Source: Tubulanus polymorphus (lineage: Eukaryota; Nemertea; Palaeonemertea; Tubulaniformes; Tubulanidae). Taken from it: DNA of 60,000 nt. Of the stretch, positions 24,256 through 33,912 are shown piece by piece (position 1 is the stretch's first letter; the number at the start of each line of letters is the position of its first letter). A model generated the notes under the pieces. It was not told where the DNA came from. It was given only the letters and a program-made list of their open reading frames with translations, and did no database searches. The stretch spans positions 20,388,485 through 20,448,484 of the forward strand of contig NC_134027.1 of NCBI RefSeq assembly GCF_964204645.1. The letters are read 5' to 3'. The position numbers were made by a program, and so were the translations under genes.

Positions 24256-24598
24256 AGTAATTAGAAGATGGCGTTTTCAGATCAGAGGTCGAGAGGTCGA
24301 GACACCACTCATCACAGCTAGGCTCTAGTGAGAACGGACGATTGCTCTGTGACACACATATACAGTGAGTGCGCGTAACAACAGTTGCGCGTGGATAGAT
24401 CGATACAGTGAGTCTCTACTGAGAACGGTTATTAACGCGTGTGCTGTTACTGTAGTACAGTGATTGCGTGTCAACTGTGCCCAGATAAATAGATGCTGTG
24501 AGGCTTGGGTGAGAACGGTTAATAGCGTGTTTGTTATATATAGGGGGAAGTAATCCCCACTCATCACCACAAGTAATTTGTTTTCCTTATAAATGGGA
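24256..24598 (+). repeat. Polinton left terminal inverted repeat
   Basis: Matches 52298-52642 in reverse complement with few differences and reaches through the start codon of the first gene. Inside are three copies of a roughly 90-bp unit marked by GAGAACGG at about 24330, 24421 and 24511. A doublet GAGGTCGAGAGGTCGAGAC lies near the tip. Confidence 0.95.
24575..24595 (+). promoter_or_regulatory. Promoter-like start box of the left outermost Polinton gene
   Basis: AATTTGTTTTCCTTATAAATG: a T-run, a short gap, then TATAAATG containing the start codon. It lies inside the TIR and is nearly identical to the box of the right outermost gene. Confidence 0.7.
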
Positions 24599-24916
24599 GA
24601 TAGAAAAGCATTCTTAGCAACAATAAATAACAGAATAAAACCAGCAAAAAAACAATTTGAAATAAAAAAGTTAGTTGATGTTACAAAAGAAATTGAACAT
24701 AAAATATTGAAATTAGAAAAGATAAAAACTAAATATGGAGAGAAAGTATCAGCATTAAGCTACTGTAATGTTAGTACATCGCGAGAATTTAAAGTATTTT
24801 TACCTGATAAATGGGTTTCATTGAGTACAGAGGAATTAAAAGATTTAGAAGGATTTAAAATAATCTATCATGGAAAAAATGAAGACGGCCATCATGATTT
24901 AGAAATTGTTGATTAA
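24593..24916 (+). CDS. Polinton small conserved-type protein, function unknown (107 aa)
   Basis: Begins in the left TIR at the TATAAATG box. The N-terminal half is a charged helix (IKKLVDVTKEIEHKILKLEK). The C-terminal half contains KYGEKVSALSYCN, then REFKVFLPDKWVSL and EGFKIIYHGKN, a beta-rich pattern. I have the impression of similar small 'KVFLP' ORFs in other metazoan mobile elements, but cannot name a function. It is intact and points inward, opposite to most genes. Its counterpart at the other end is PolB, sharing the same promoter. Confidence 0.65.
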   Translation: MGDRKAFLATINNRIKPAKKQFEIKKLVDVTKEIEHKILKLEKIKTKYGEKVSALSYCNVSTSREFKVFLPDKWVSLSTEELKDLEGFKIIYHGKNEDGHHDLEIVD

Positions 24917-25067
24917 ATCTAAAAAAATAAATTAATAAAAATAATGAATATTAAGAATCCGAAATGACTTATCTGGACAATTTAATTGCTCCGCATAGAT
25001 GGTGCCATAAACGGCACCCACACAGTGATAGACAAAAGTAGTGAGATATTCAATTAATTAAAAAAAA
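24917..25067 (+). other. Polinton intergenic segment with a 25-codon ORF
   Basis: A short ORF at 24964-25041 would encode MTYLDNLIAPHRWCHKRHPH and five more residues. It lacks the TATAAATG box, so it is probably not a gene. Nothing else was seen. Confidence 0.25.
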
Positions 25068-25463
25068 TTATTTTTTTTGCTTTTTTTCTAAAATATTAAT
25101 CCATTTTTTTATTGTCAATTTTGGAATTTCAGAAGTATTTTCATTTTTAATAGCAGTTGTTTCAGAATTATTAATATCATGAATTTTATTTGATTTCTTA
25201 TACCAATTACACCCAATCAAAATGAATACAATTACAAATCCAACTGTAAAATATAAATATTTATCACATATTCTATTATCAGAAGGAGTAGAAATAACAA
25301 TATTTTCACTATTTTTATTAACATTTTTATTACTTATTCTTTCTTTTACAGCTTTTTTATATTCTTGTGATTTAATTCCTAATTGCCGAGACCATTCAAT
25401 TTGTTTCTGAGTTCTCGGTTTTTTCTTCACAGTTAATTCCTTCACTTCTTTCACTTCGCTCAT
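25068..25463 (-). CDS. Polinton membrane protein with basic N-terminus (131 aa)
   Basis: Residues 13-44 are basic (KKKPRTQKQIEWSRQLG, then KSQEYKKAVKER). One transmembrane segment lies around residues 70-86 (LYFTVGFVIVFILIGC), followed by a lysine-rich C-terminus. The start overlaps the 3' end of the upstream gene by 68 nt, and the upstream sequence TTATTAAATG-like fits the element's start box only loosely. Function is unknown; small one-TM proteins are common in Polintons and may be virion membrane or entry-related. Confidence 0.6.
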   Translation of the reverse strand: MSEVKEVKELTVKKKPRTQKQIEWSRQLGIKSQEYKKAVKERISNKNVNKNSENIVISTPSDNRICDKYLYFTVGFVIVFILIGCNWYKKSNKIHDINNSETTAIKNENTSEIPKLTIKKWINILEKKQKK

Positions 25464-26001
25464 TTATTATAGAAATATTTTTACTTTCAATATTTGAAAA
25501 TGTTATAACCCCGGTTGATAATAATGTCATAAATCCACCTATTTGAAATGATAAATATCCAATCCATTTATCTAATTCAGTCATAACTAAATAATCATTT
25601 TTTAAATCGGAATATAATCTATTTTCATCTTCAATTGGTAGTATATAATTACATAATTTACTATAACCTTTTACTACATTTTCTGATATCGCATCATTAA
25701 TTTTAGCTGTTCTCGCGGCTTCATAAATCTTAAATAATCTAATAATTTCAACTGATTTCATTGTATCTAATTCATTATAAGTTAAATTTTTATCAACAAA
25801 TTTTTTACATTTTCCAGATGCTATTAATATTTCTAATTGATGTTTGCAATAAAGATAATATTCATAATTATTATTTGTTGTAACATTATTTAAAGCACCA
25901 TCATCTGGAGTTAATTTTATTTCTGTTATTCCTAAATCATCTAAAGTTTTTTCAATTGGAACATCGCCATTTTTAGATTTTATTTTCTTTTCACCTCCCA
26001 T
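25396..26001 (-). CDS. Polinton protein of unknown function with C-terminal hydrophobic segment (201 aa)
   Basis: I do not recognise this protein. The N-terminus starts MGGEKKIKSKNGD, with a possible myristoylation-type Gly2. The middle is helical (YLYCKHQLEILIASGKCKKF, then TMKSVEIIRLFKIYEAARTA). A hydrophobic segment WIGYLSFQIGGFMTLLSTGV lies near residues 150-170, and the tail is acidic. It is preceded by a strong TATATAAATG start box and follows the 250-bp CTAG-repeat region. It appears intact. Confidence 0.6.
   Translation of the reverse strand: MGGEKKIKSKNGDVPIEKTLDDLGITEIKLTPDDGALNNVTTNNNYEYYLYCKHQLEILIASGKCKKFVDKNLTYNELDTMKSVEIIRLFKIYEAARTAKINDAISENVVKGYSKLCNYILPIEDENRLYSDLKNDYLVMTELDKWIGYLSFQIGGFMTLLSTGVITFSNIESKNISIINERSERSEGINCEEKTENSETN
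25461..25481 (-). promoter_or_regulatory. Start box of the 131-aa gene (weak variant)
   Basis: Reads AAATATTTCTATAATAAATG on the minus strand: AT-rich with AATAAATG but a shortened T-run. It lies within the upstream coding region. Confidence 0.4.
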
Positions 26002-26020
26002 TTATATAACAAAAAAAATT
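25999..26020 (-). promoter_or_regulatory. Start box of the 201-aa gene
   Basis: AATTTTTTTTGTTATATAAATG on the minus strand: a full match to the element's consensus (T-run, 5-6 nt gap, TATATAAATG). Confidence 0.7.
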
Positions 26021-26034
26021 AATTGTGTGATGTT

Positions 26035-26285
26035 GCAACTAGAATTTAACTAGAATGTAACTAGAATTCAACTAGATTAACAAGCTAGTTGAAATATTGT
26101 TTTTTTTGTTTATTTCTTGTTAAATCTAGTTGATTTTTGTTTCAACTACTAACAACTAGAATTCAACTAGAATGTAAATAGAATTAAACTAGATTAACAA
26201 GCTAGTTAGAATATTGTTAAATCTATTTGATTTTTGTTACAAATACACATAACTAGAATTCAACTAGATTAACAAACTAATTGAA
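26035..26285. repeat. Polinton noncoding region with 12 CTAG-centred repeats
   Basis: Two and a half copies of a roughly 115-bp unit built from AACTAGAATTCAACTAGAAT, TTAACAAGCTAGTTGAAATA and GTTAAATCTAGTTGATTTTT. Twelve CTAG centres occur in both orientations, forming many small dyads. It is the only sizeable intergenic region in the element. It could be a replication or regulatory site; function is not shown by sequence. Confidence 0.7.
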
Positions 26286-26286
26286 T

Positions 26287-26895
26287 TTAAATAAATTCAT
26301 ATTTAAATGGGTGTTGTAATCTAAATAATAATTTTGATCTTTTAATATTTTTCAACTTATCCATATATTCATTATGTAAATCATGTGGAATAATATCATT
26401 TTCCTCAAGTGCATTTTTCATCGATTTTCTATCTTTATTGTAGAATAAAACTAGAAATCTAATGTTTTCTCTAAAGTCTTTAACAATTGAATTATATTTT
26501 TGATTTAAAACCCAAGTTGTTATCCCAAAATGTCTCCCAGAGAAAGCTAAATAGCATAACTCACTTTCTCTAACTTTTGAATCATGTAGATTAGCACAAT
26601 CATCTATAATGAATAATGTATTTGATCCTTTATAAATATCAATTGCTATTTTAATACAATTATCTAAATTTTCTTTTACTGTTTTAGGATCTAATATAAT
26701 AAATTTATTATTCCTAGTAATATTTCTATCATAAGTTTGATTAAATTCATATGTTGGGCAAAATAATACTATATTATCAAAATAGTTTTCATAAACAGTT
26801 TCTAATAAATTTGATATAAAATAAGTTTTTCCACAATTTGTTACACCAGAAATTAACATATTATGAGGCTCAAATATGAATAATTCCTTATTCAT
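26287..26895 (-). CDS. Polinton DNA-packaging ATPase (FtsK/HerA, A32-like), 202 aa
   Basis: Would pump genome DNA into capsids. Walker A is SGVTNCGKTYFISNLLE (residues 16-32). Walker B is TLFIIDDCANL with the acidic pair (about residues 93-103). A downstream sensor-type Asn lies in TTWVLNQKYNSIVKDFRENI. Length fits Polinton/poxvirus A32-like ATPases (about 200-250). No stop or frameshift was seen, so this gene alone looks functional. It lies downstream of the integrase gene in the same direction. Confidence 0.93.
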   Translation of the reverse strand: MNKELFIFEPHNMLISGVTNCGKTYFISNLLETVYENYFDNIVLFCPTYEFNQTYDRNITRNNKFIILDPKTVKENLDNCIKIAIDIYKGSNTLFIIDDCANLHDSKVRESELCYLAFSGRHFGITTWVLNQKYNSIVKDFRENIRFLVLFYNKDRKSMKNALEENDIIPHDLHNEYMDKLKNIKRSKLLFRLQHPFKYEFI

Positions 26896-26913
26896 TTATA
26901 TATTTTTAATTTT
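26893..26913 (-). promoter_or_regulatory. Start box of the packaging ATPase
   Basis: AAAATTAAAAATATATAAATG on the minus strand. The TATATAAATG core is kept, while the T-run is replaced by AT-rich sequence. It overlaps the integrase stop region. Confidence 0.55.
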
Positions 26914-26925
26914 ACTTGATAATAA

Positions 26926-28022
26926 TTATTCATTGAATTTATCCGGCCATCCAACCCATTTTACTAAAGAATATTTTTTTCTTTTAATAGTTTTTGTTTT
27001 TAATACTTTTTCAATTTTATATTCTTGTTCTAGATTTTCAGTAGTTAAACTTAATTCTTCTTCGTAAAAGTAGCCATCAACTTCTTCACCATCTAAATCT
27101 TCTAATTTATAGACATATGGTTTTGTTGTTATAACCTTTTTTATTTTATATATTTCTCTAGTAAAATTTCGATCGTATCCTTTATCAAATATCTTTTTAT
27201 ACTTAGAAATTCTAACATTTTGACCAACTTTAAATTTAGGTTCACCAAAATCATCTACAAGAAATGCTCCATATAAATTATTCCAAACAATTTCAGCATT
27301 TTCAGGTTTTCTAGCATCAATAGGTTTCATTCCAATAGAAGAATGATAAGAATTATTATATCCTTCTATCAATTTTGGTAAAACATCAATCCATTTAAAA
27401 GTATCATTTGCTGTAAAATATTTCCACATTCTTGTCCTTAATGTTCTATTAAATCGTTCAACAACTGCTGCTTTTTTATCTGATTTTGTTGAAAAATATT
27501 TAATATTATGATTATCTAAGAGTTCATGAACAAGTGAATTATCAAACTCTTTTCCATCATCAAATTGTATTTTTTCTGGTTTTAGTTTATCATCCGAAAG
27601 AAATTTTCTTAAAACATTTGATGTTTGTACAGCATCTTTTCTATAAAGTGGGAAGCTCCATACATAACGACTAAAAATATCAATTATATTCAATAACCAC
27701 CAATAATCATCATTATCTTTCTTAACATTTTTCATATCAATTAAATCTCCTTGCCACTGTTGATCTACATAACTTACCATAGTTTTACGAGTTTTATATT
27801 TTCTAACAATTTTTTATGTGTTGTATATGTTGGTTGTTCTAACATAAATTCATTTATATCTTTATATTTAACTAAATTTTGTGGGATTATCTTATCTAAT
27901 TTATCTTGTTTTACTTTACGCCATATATTTTTAGTAGAAGAATAAGCAACCGAACTCTCAGGGTTGTAATATAAATTTCTTAAATATTGTTCTTTAGTAT
28001 TAGGAGTTTTTTTACCACCCAT
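26926..28022 (-). pseudogene. Polinton integrase (retroviral-type RVE) with C-terminal chromodomain-like tail, one frameshift
   Basis: Inserts the element and generates the 6-bp duplication. The N-terminal part (28022 to about 27785) has LRNLYYNPESSVAYSSTKNI and EFMLEQPTYTTHKKL. After a one-base shift near 27774-27790 the core follows: QWQGDLIDM (first Asp), FDDGKEFDN (second Asp) and AAVVERFNRTLRTRMW (Glu), a full DDE triad. The end is a chromodomain-like block, YKIEKVLKTKTIKRKKYSLV then KWVGWPDKFNE, stopping one or two residues early. All catalytic residues are present; only the frameshift breaks it. It could be two genes, but only the 28022 start has a box and the N-terminus matches integrase N-domains. 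Confidence 0.9.
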
Positions 28023-28040
28023 TTATATATCCTTAATTTT
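28020..28040 (-). promoter_or_regulatory. Start box of the integrase gene
   Basis: AAAATTAAGGATATATAAATG on the minus strand: the TATATAAATG core is intact and the T-run is weak. It follows the major capsid stop by about 12 nt. Confidence 0.55.
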
Positions 28041-28052
28041 AACTTTATATTT

Positions 28053-28574
28053 CTAATATTGAATACTATCTAATTGTGAATTTACAATATTTAATTGCGC
28101 GTCAGATATAATATAAATATGCATTTTAAAATTTAAGCTTCCTTTTTTCTTTTTCATGAATAATTGTATTCCATCTTTAGTGTTCTGTAGTTTTTTCCCA
28201 GAACCATGTAATGAATTATCCTCTGTTGTTCTAAAATCTAACCATAATGCATATTTATTGCCGGTATAATAATCAATTTCATTAATATTACAATTTTCAA
28301 ATGATTTTACTTTTTCATTCATAAAATGTTTTCTAATTTCTGGCCACTGATCTATCATTCTCATTCCTTGGCAAAATATTTTATTTGCTATTCCTTCGAT
28401 AGTTATTTCTACTTTTGTTATTTCAGGATTATAATAATTATCTACCTTTATTGCACCATTAGAATATGTTGCAATAGTAAAAAATATTAATATACCTTTA
28501 ATAGATCTTCTTGGGAAGTTAATATTCTCATTAATTATTTCATCATTTGCATTAATAGTAACGGTTTTAAATTT
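28053..28574 (-). pseudogene. Polinton major capsid protein, C-terminal part (downstream of the nested transposon)
   Basis: Continues the double jelly-roll major capsid protein from 41017-40305. It resumes at KFKTVTINAND and includes FPRRSIKGILIFFTIATYSN, VEITIEGIANKIFCQGMRM, NKYALWLDFRTTEDNSLHGS and the ending MHIYIISDAQLNIVNSQLD, all hallmarks of Polinton major capsid C-termini. An open frame runs a few codons into the nested element and gains an ATG there (28604), which is an accident of insertion. Confidence 0.9.
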
Positions 28575-28578
28575 ATCA
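28575..28578 (+). repeat. Target-site duplication of nested transposon, left (ATCA)
   Basis: ATCA also occurs at 40301-40304, one base beyond the right end. Dropping the guest and one copy joins the capsid codons TAT GAT to AAA TTT in frame. Confidence 0.7.
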
Positions 28579-29233
28579 ATATGAAAGGCTGAATCCAAGA
28601 ACATGTCTATCCCTGTTTTGAGCTCAAACGTCTACTTTTACTTAGTCGCCACTTGAGAACAATAAGCAATTAATGATATCAGCTACTTTTTCAGTAGTAT
28701 ACGTTTTAGAATAGTCACTTTCAAATAGTACACTTTCTGAAACGGTTGGTTTTCGAAAGTCTCTGGTTGTAAAACATGTGGTTTTTAGAGTCTACGATTT
28801 GTATCGTATACTTTTAAATAGTACACATTCTGAAACGGTTGGTTTTCGAAAGTCTCTGGTTGTAAAGCATATGGTATTTAGAGTGTACGATTGGTACCAT
28901 ATACTTTAAAATAGTATACTTTCTGAACGGTAAGGTTTTGAGAGTGTACATTAAAGAAAAGGTCGACTATGAGAACCATACATTTAAAAATGGAGAGTAA
29001 CTATTAGTCACCTTTATCAAAACGGTTACTTATAAGAGTGACCATTATTAGTGTCTACTCTTTAAGAGTAACCGATTTCTAAGAGTGTGGTTTTCAAATG
29101 TATATGTTTTGAATCTAATATATTGCAGAGTGATTAAACCAGACATCTAAACAGAAACTCTGATCTATTTTTGACACTAAAGGGTTATCGCTGACCCCGA
29201 TCTTACGTAGTTCAAGCGTGTTTTTGCACTTCT
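28579..29233 (+). repeat. Left TIR of nested transposon
   Basis: Matches 39646-40300 in reverse complement with few differences. It holds about 2.3 tandem copies of a roughly 116-bp unit (GAAACGGTTGGTTTTCGAAA, then CTCTGGTTGTAAA) near 28735-28930, a usual layout for transposase-binding subterminal repeats. Confidence 0.9.
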
Positions 29234-30159
29234 TTGATAGTGACACATAGAACATATCATTTGATTAATCTATAGGGAATACCCATCATAACTTCCTATT
29301 TTTACTTCTCAATTAAAAGGCTTTCGTCAAAACCCAAATGAAGTAATTCAATGGAGATATTGGTCAGACACTCAATCTTAAAAAACCACCAGGCCTTTGT
29401 GTTGAGAAGAAATGTGTATGCAACAATGTCATGGCTATCTAACTATAAAATTTGTTTTTTTTTTTGTGATGCCAGGATAGAGAGCTTATTCAAATGATTA
29501 GGCACTAACCCAGAATATTTGAATATGCTAGCTTAGGCGGATTTAACTCCTAGTGTTGAATCAACCGTGCTTTTGCCCATCTGCCCAGATCCACTAGCGA
29601 GTCAGTCATCTACAGAAAGAAATAACTAACGTCACAAGAGAATACATCATTTTTGACGTTTTGGTCAGTTTATTTCTATCAAAATAAAGTTATGAATCAT
29701 TATTCTGGTACTTGCCGTGCATTCGTAACTCATTTATAAAAGATAATAAAATATGTAATACATATACGATATGTACAACGTTATAAAAAGTATATTGATA
29801 CAGATTTTTAGAAACATCATTTTCTATATTCTGTAATATAAAGATATTAAACTTAGTTATTTGCATCAAAACAAAATATTTATAACAACGTGCGGCTTTT
29901 TGACCACATCAAAGAGCAGCTGCGCGTGCGAGCTGTCAGATATCTGCTAGACTGAGCTGACCCTATGCAGGTCAGTGTCAAAACATTTGCTCACACGCTA
30001 CCTGCATCAGTATTATTTCACATGCTTGCCACTTTTTATACTCAGATTTCAGATTTCTTGATACTGTGATATGAAACTCCATCAGTCCCAGAGAGAGACT
30101 CCAAAGAGAGAAATATGTGTGAAAAAATATATGTAACGTGTTCCAAGATTTGAGAGTTT
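29234..30159. other. Noncoding interior of nested transposon
   Basis: No ORF or splice pattern that I can support. Confidence 0.3.
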
Positions 30160-30162
30160 TAC

Positions 30163-30319
30163 TAATGGAGGAAAGACGAAAATGTAAGCTTAATTAATAA
30201 GGACCCGGAATGAGCAGAGAGCATAGAAACTTGACCTGTCTTGGCAATAGTTATTTGTTAGTTTTGTGAAATAAGCAAAATTCTTAAAACTTTTTCCAGC
30301 GAACATTATCTGGATCACT
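30163..30319 (+). repeat. Roughly 150-bp direct repeat, left copy
   Basis: Shares GAAAATGTAAGCTTAAT, TAGTTTTGTGAAATAAGC and CTTTTTCCAGCGAACATTAT with 37128-37268 in the same orientation. The pair flanks the two transposase blocks. Confidence 0.8.
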
Positions 30320-30810
30320 GCCTGTTAGGAAATTCTCCAACATCAGTCATCATTCCGATGCGTGGCTCTCTCGCTCTTGCTTATTCTATATACACAACCA
30401 TAACAACTAGACACATGGCACTGCATGCACTTTGCAACAGGTCACTACTGCAAACTGATACTTCTGTGGTTAAGCCGCCCGACAATTGACTTTTTACTTT
30501 TGGGTTGTCTCGAGTCAATCTACTAGTCTCGTCAGGTATGATCCAAAGATGCTTATCAGAGGTCAATTGATAATTCAGTACCCATTTCTGTCTAAAACCT
30601 GTTTCAAATCTTCTTTAGACAAAACAACAGTATTCATGTTAATATGATTTTGAGAGTTTATTGGAATTCTCATAAACCCAAGAACAGAAAAAGAAAAAAA
30701 AATTAAAAGTATACTAAATGATTTCATTTATTTATGACAAATATGTCATTACTTATCGTAATCCTAACTACCAATGGCAATATAGAACATAGAGTGAATA
30801 CAATCGACAA

Positions 30811-31642
30811 TCAAGTAGTCTGAAATCTGAGTCTGAATATCACCACTGACATTTGAACGCGTTCAAAGAACTGCCTCGATTTCAACATATCGGCCTTCAT
30901 CGTGTCCATGGCCAGGGCAGCTTTCGCGTGGTGTTCAGATAGCTGCTCTTCCAACTTAATTTTAGTTTGGCCATCATCTGTAGCTACCTTCTTGTTGTTT
31001 ATTAAGTCGCAAGTAGGGCAGGTATCAGTCCGTGGGCTTCGAAATGAAAGGTTCATTTTATTGAAGATTTTCCTATAGATGCACAGCGTTATTGGGCGGT
31101 GATTAGCTGGTGGATGAGCTTGTCGTAAAAATCCCTTATATAGTTCTACCACATTAAGATGGGATGGTAGATATTTTCTATTCGTTGAAGTGCGACCATA
31201 GTGACTCTCTGTCGGTTCAAACGATTTAATGTGATCTTCAACCTGCAACAGAAAGTATTTTGTTAGTCCGATAATGAATGTTTTGTTTGCAAATATTTAT
31301 TGTTCATCTGTGAATGATGATTAATGATGATTGATAATCACTACATACCATACTGGTCATTTCTGGTGAAGTAACATACTGATTGCCATGCCTCCCCCTT
31401 CCATCATTTTTAGGCAGAATGCCCCCTTGCGTGATTGGTAAAAGCCGGGCTCGGGAAATACCGATTGCCTTCAATACTGCCAGTCGACAAGCCTGTTTAA
31501 GATCTCTTTCTTTGTTTGGCAGGCGATAAAGGTAAAATGATCTTTTCCCACTGGACGAAAATTGGTGACAGTACAATGCTATCATACGACTTTGTAATTC
31601 ATACGTTTTTTCTTCATTAAATTTTTTTCGTATCTCTTTTAC
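30811..31642 (-). pseudogene. Nested transposon transposase, N-terminal block (two exons)
   Basis: Exon A (31642-31349) runs from VKEIRKKFNEEKTYEL through GKRSFYLYRLPNKERD to NQYVTSPEMTSM. Exon B (31242 to about 30840) reads VEDHIKSFEPTESHYGR, KYLPSHLNVVELYKGFLR, SFRSPRTDTCPTCDLINNKK and LAMDTMKADMLKSRQFFERV. Junctions are AG/GT and in frame. SHYxR...YL and DTCxxCD are the usual pre-catalytic landmarks of this transposase type. The end (MSVVIFRLRFQ) is a degenerate copy of the start of the C-terminal block, after which it stops. Confidence 0.7.
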
Positions 31643-31814
31643 CTGAAATGATAATGGCATTTATTTTCAAAAGATTAACTCATTGATAAAACTTTTTCGT
31701 CAGTTTTCCTTTGAAATATGATGCACATGCTTCCGATTTCTTTTGCACCCCCTGCACCGCGAAATTATAAGCGTAAAGCGCGAATTTATAAGTAGCGCTT
31801 CCGTTGATTTATTT

Positions 31815-32842
31815 TACTATCCAGTTGCTAGCCGCCATTTTGTTAGGGTACTTTTGTCCTGTATTGTTTGGTGATTTTTTTTCCTTTTTAAAAACTATGA
31901 TATGCGTGTTTTATCATACTTCACCGGTCCATAGATGAATTTTGACAGTTTCAACAACATTAAAACCGCGTGAATCTCTAGTTTTCAATTATGTTAAATT
32001 CATTTCTCAAATTTGCGAAATGCGTCATGACCAGTTTTTGCCACGCGTGTGAAAATTGAGGGTACTGTACTTTGAAGTTCGTTATTTTTAAATAAAAAAA
32101 AATTGAAACATTTCAGGAACTCTGCGCATATGCCTATGTTTTCTCTACCCGCGCGCAACTTGGAATGCGTGATCAAAATGCCGCTCTGCTGCTTAAACAT
32201 GGTAAAAAAATCGTTCAAACCCCAATTTTAGCATCTTTAATGTCTTCGACATCCATATTGCATATAATTATTTATATTCCAACTTAATACCAATAATTAA
32301 AACCATTTTCTGAGAGAAAAGTATAGTATCGAAGAAAGATAACGCCCACAGACTGAAATACATGTATAGAAAACAGCGCCAAAAAGTGACAAATGACGCG
32401 CTGCTGTTGAATAGCCATAGAATGAAAACTAGGCAAGATATCTTGACATTTTTAAAGTTCACTTGAAAGGGGGCATTTATGCTCACAGTTCCTGAAATGT
32501 TTGAAAACTGTTCCTGAAAACTATTTTTAAAGATAAAGGACTTCAAAATACAGTACCCTCAATTTTTACGTGCGTGGCAAAAACTGGCCACAGTTTTTTT
32601 TATATTGCTCTCATGTCGCATTGTTGCAAAATTGAGAAATGAATTTTATATAACTGAAGACTAGAGATTCACGCGGTTTTAATGTTGTTAAAACTGTCAA
32701 AATCTATCTATGGACCGGTGAAGTATGATAAAACACGCATATCATAAATAGTTTTTAAAAAGGAGAAAAAAATGACCAAACAATACAGGACAAAGTACCC
32801 TAACAAAATGGCGGCTAGCAACTGTAAAATGGTTTATTCGAT
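31815..32842. mobile_element. Foldback element of about 1 kb inside the nested transposon
   Basis: Long inverted arms (about 31826-32110 and 32535-32832) share CTAGCCGCCATTTTGTTAGG and GACCGGTGAAGTATGATAAA and end CAGTTGC/GCAACTG. A roughly 420-bp middle has no recognisable gene. It separates the two transposase blocks. Confidence 0.8.
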
Positions 32843-33655
32843 ATAACATTACAACTGACTCTAAGCAATTGGCCTTAGAATGATCATGAATCAGTTTTAA
32901 GTAATATCTTTATTCTACGTGGTGAGAAAAATTTCATGTTCATTGTTGTTTTTTTTTTCACTCACCACTTCGTGTCCACGTTGCCTCAAACATTCTGCGT
33001 AACAACACTCCGAAACATTCAGCCAATTTTCTTTGTTATCAAAAATAGTTTGGAATGGGCTGTTAACTCTGGATGAATTCACTTTTTATAATGATGCAAG
33101 AGCGTTTCGAATAATTATTCTGACTGAACTAATGACTGGTCTGTTGCTGCGGCAGAGTTTTGTTAACTTTTGAAATAGTGATATGATGATCATGTGGTTC
33201 AAAGCAATTATGTGCCTATATATCTTAGTGTAAACGAAACGCTGCGCCAGCAACTGGACGGTCATTAATCATCTGACTAGCCAGACTTTCTGATTTTTTC
33301 CCATATAATTCAAGTCAATCCCAAATGGTACTCCTCACATATTTCTTCAACGGCAAACAATGAACTTCTATAATAATCTGAATAATCAATATGGAATTAG
33401 ACCTGGCTTTGCTACCCAAAGTCAGAATTTTGGCCACAGTATGGCCATTCTTCCAGCTTCGAGGGGCAAGGGATGCAATATGGCCAAGATACGAGCAGTT
33501 TCGAGGAGACAAATATTCATACATTACCGTCTCCCTGTACTCCTGTCAAACGGGGCCAACATCTAATGAGCACGCCGATTGATTTGTCTCCACGGCGACA
33601 ATTTTCAAATTTGAGTTCCGCTTGTTTGGCTGCGAAAAAGCTTATAAAAGGCTCC
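32843..33655. other. Noncoding stretch of nested transposon
   Basis: The ORFs around 33360-33600 overlap in several frames and show no domain. GC content is locally a little higher. It may include a 5' region for the plus-strand gene whose candidate first exon is at 33660. Confidence 0.3.
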
Positions 33656-33659
33656 AAAA

Positions 33660-33686
33660 TGGCCCAGCGAAGAAAAAATATATTGG
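33660..33686 (+). other. Candidate first exon (MAQRRKNIL) of the plus-strand gene
   Basis: ATGGCCCAGCGAAGAAAAAA ends in phase 0 at TTG|GTGAGT, matching the phase-0 start of the exon at 36412. Linkage over 2.7 kb is only a guess. Confidence 0.3.
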
Positions 33687-33912
33687 TGAGTATCAATATT
33701 CTAAATCTAAGTGCACAGGAATTATCTTAATTTAATTTCACTTCGTGAAAAATTTATAATTAATTTTGTGGAATGACAAGATAACGCTCCCTTTCAGAAA
33801 ATCGTACGGTCAACGATAAACGAAATGCACTTAAATGGAATATGAATGAAGAAACGTAGCACGCGAGAAAAAACGGAAGAGTTTGTGAAAAGTGTAAGTT
33901 TCTGTTTATTAC

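Noticed and set aside
24325-24570. ORF of about 81 aa in each Polinton TIR (also 52324-52572)
   Set aside because: It lies wholly within the inverted repeat, runs outward, lacks the start box, and appears only because the TIRs are identical.
24964-25041. 25-codon ORF MTYLDNLIAPHR...
   Set aside because: Too short, no TATAAATG box and no recognised motif; left as intergenic.
28575-28604. MFLDSAFHI as the true N-terminus of a separate gene at 28604
   Set aside because: These residues come from the transposon TIR. The remaining protein is the C-terminal part of the split major capsid protein.
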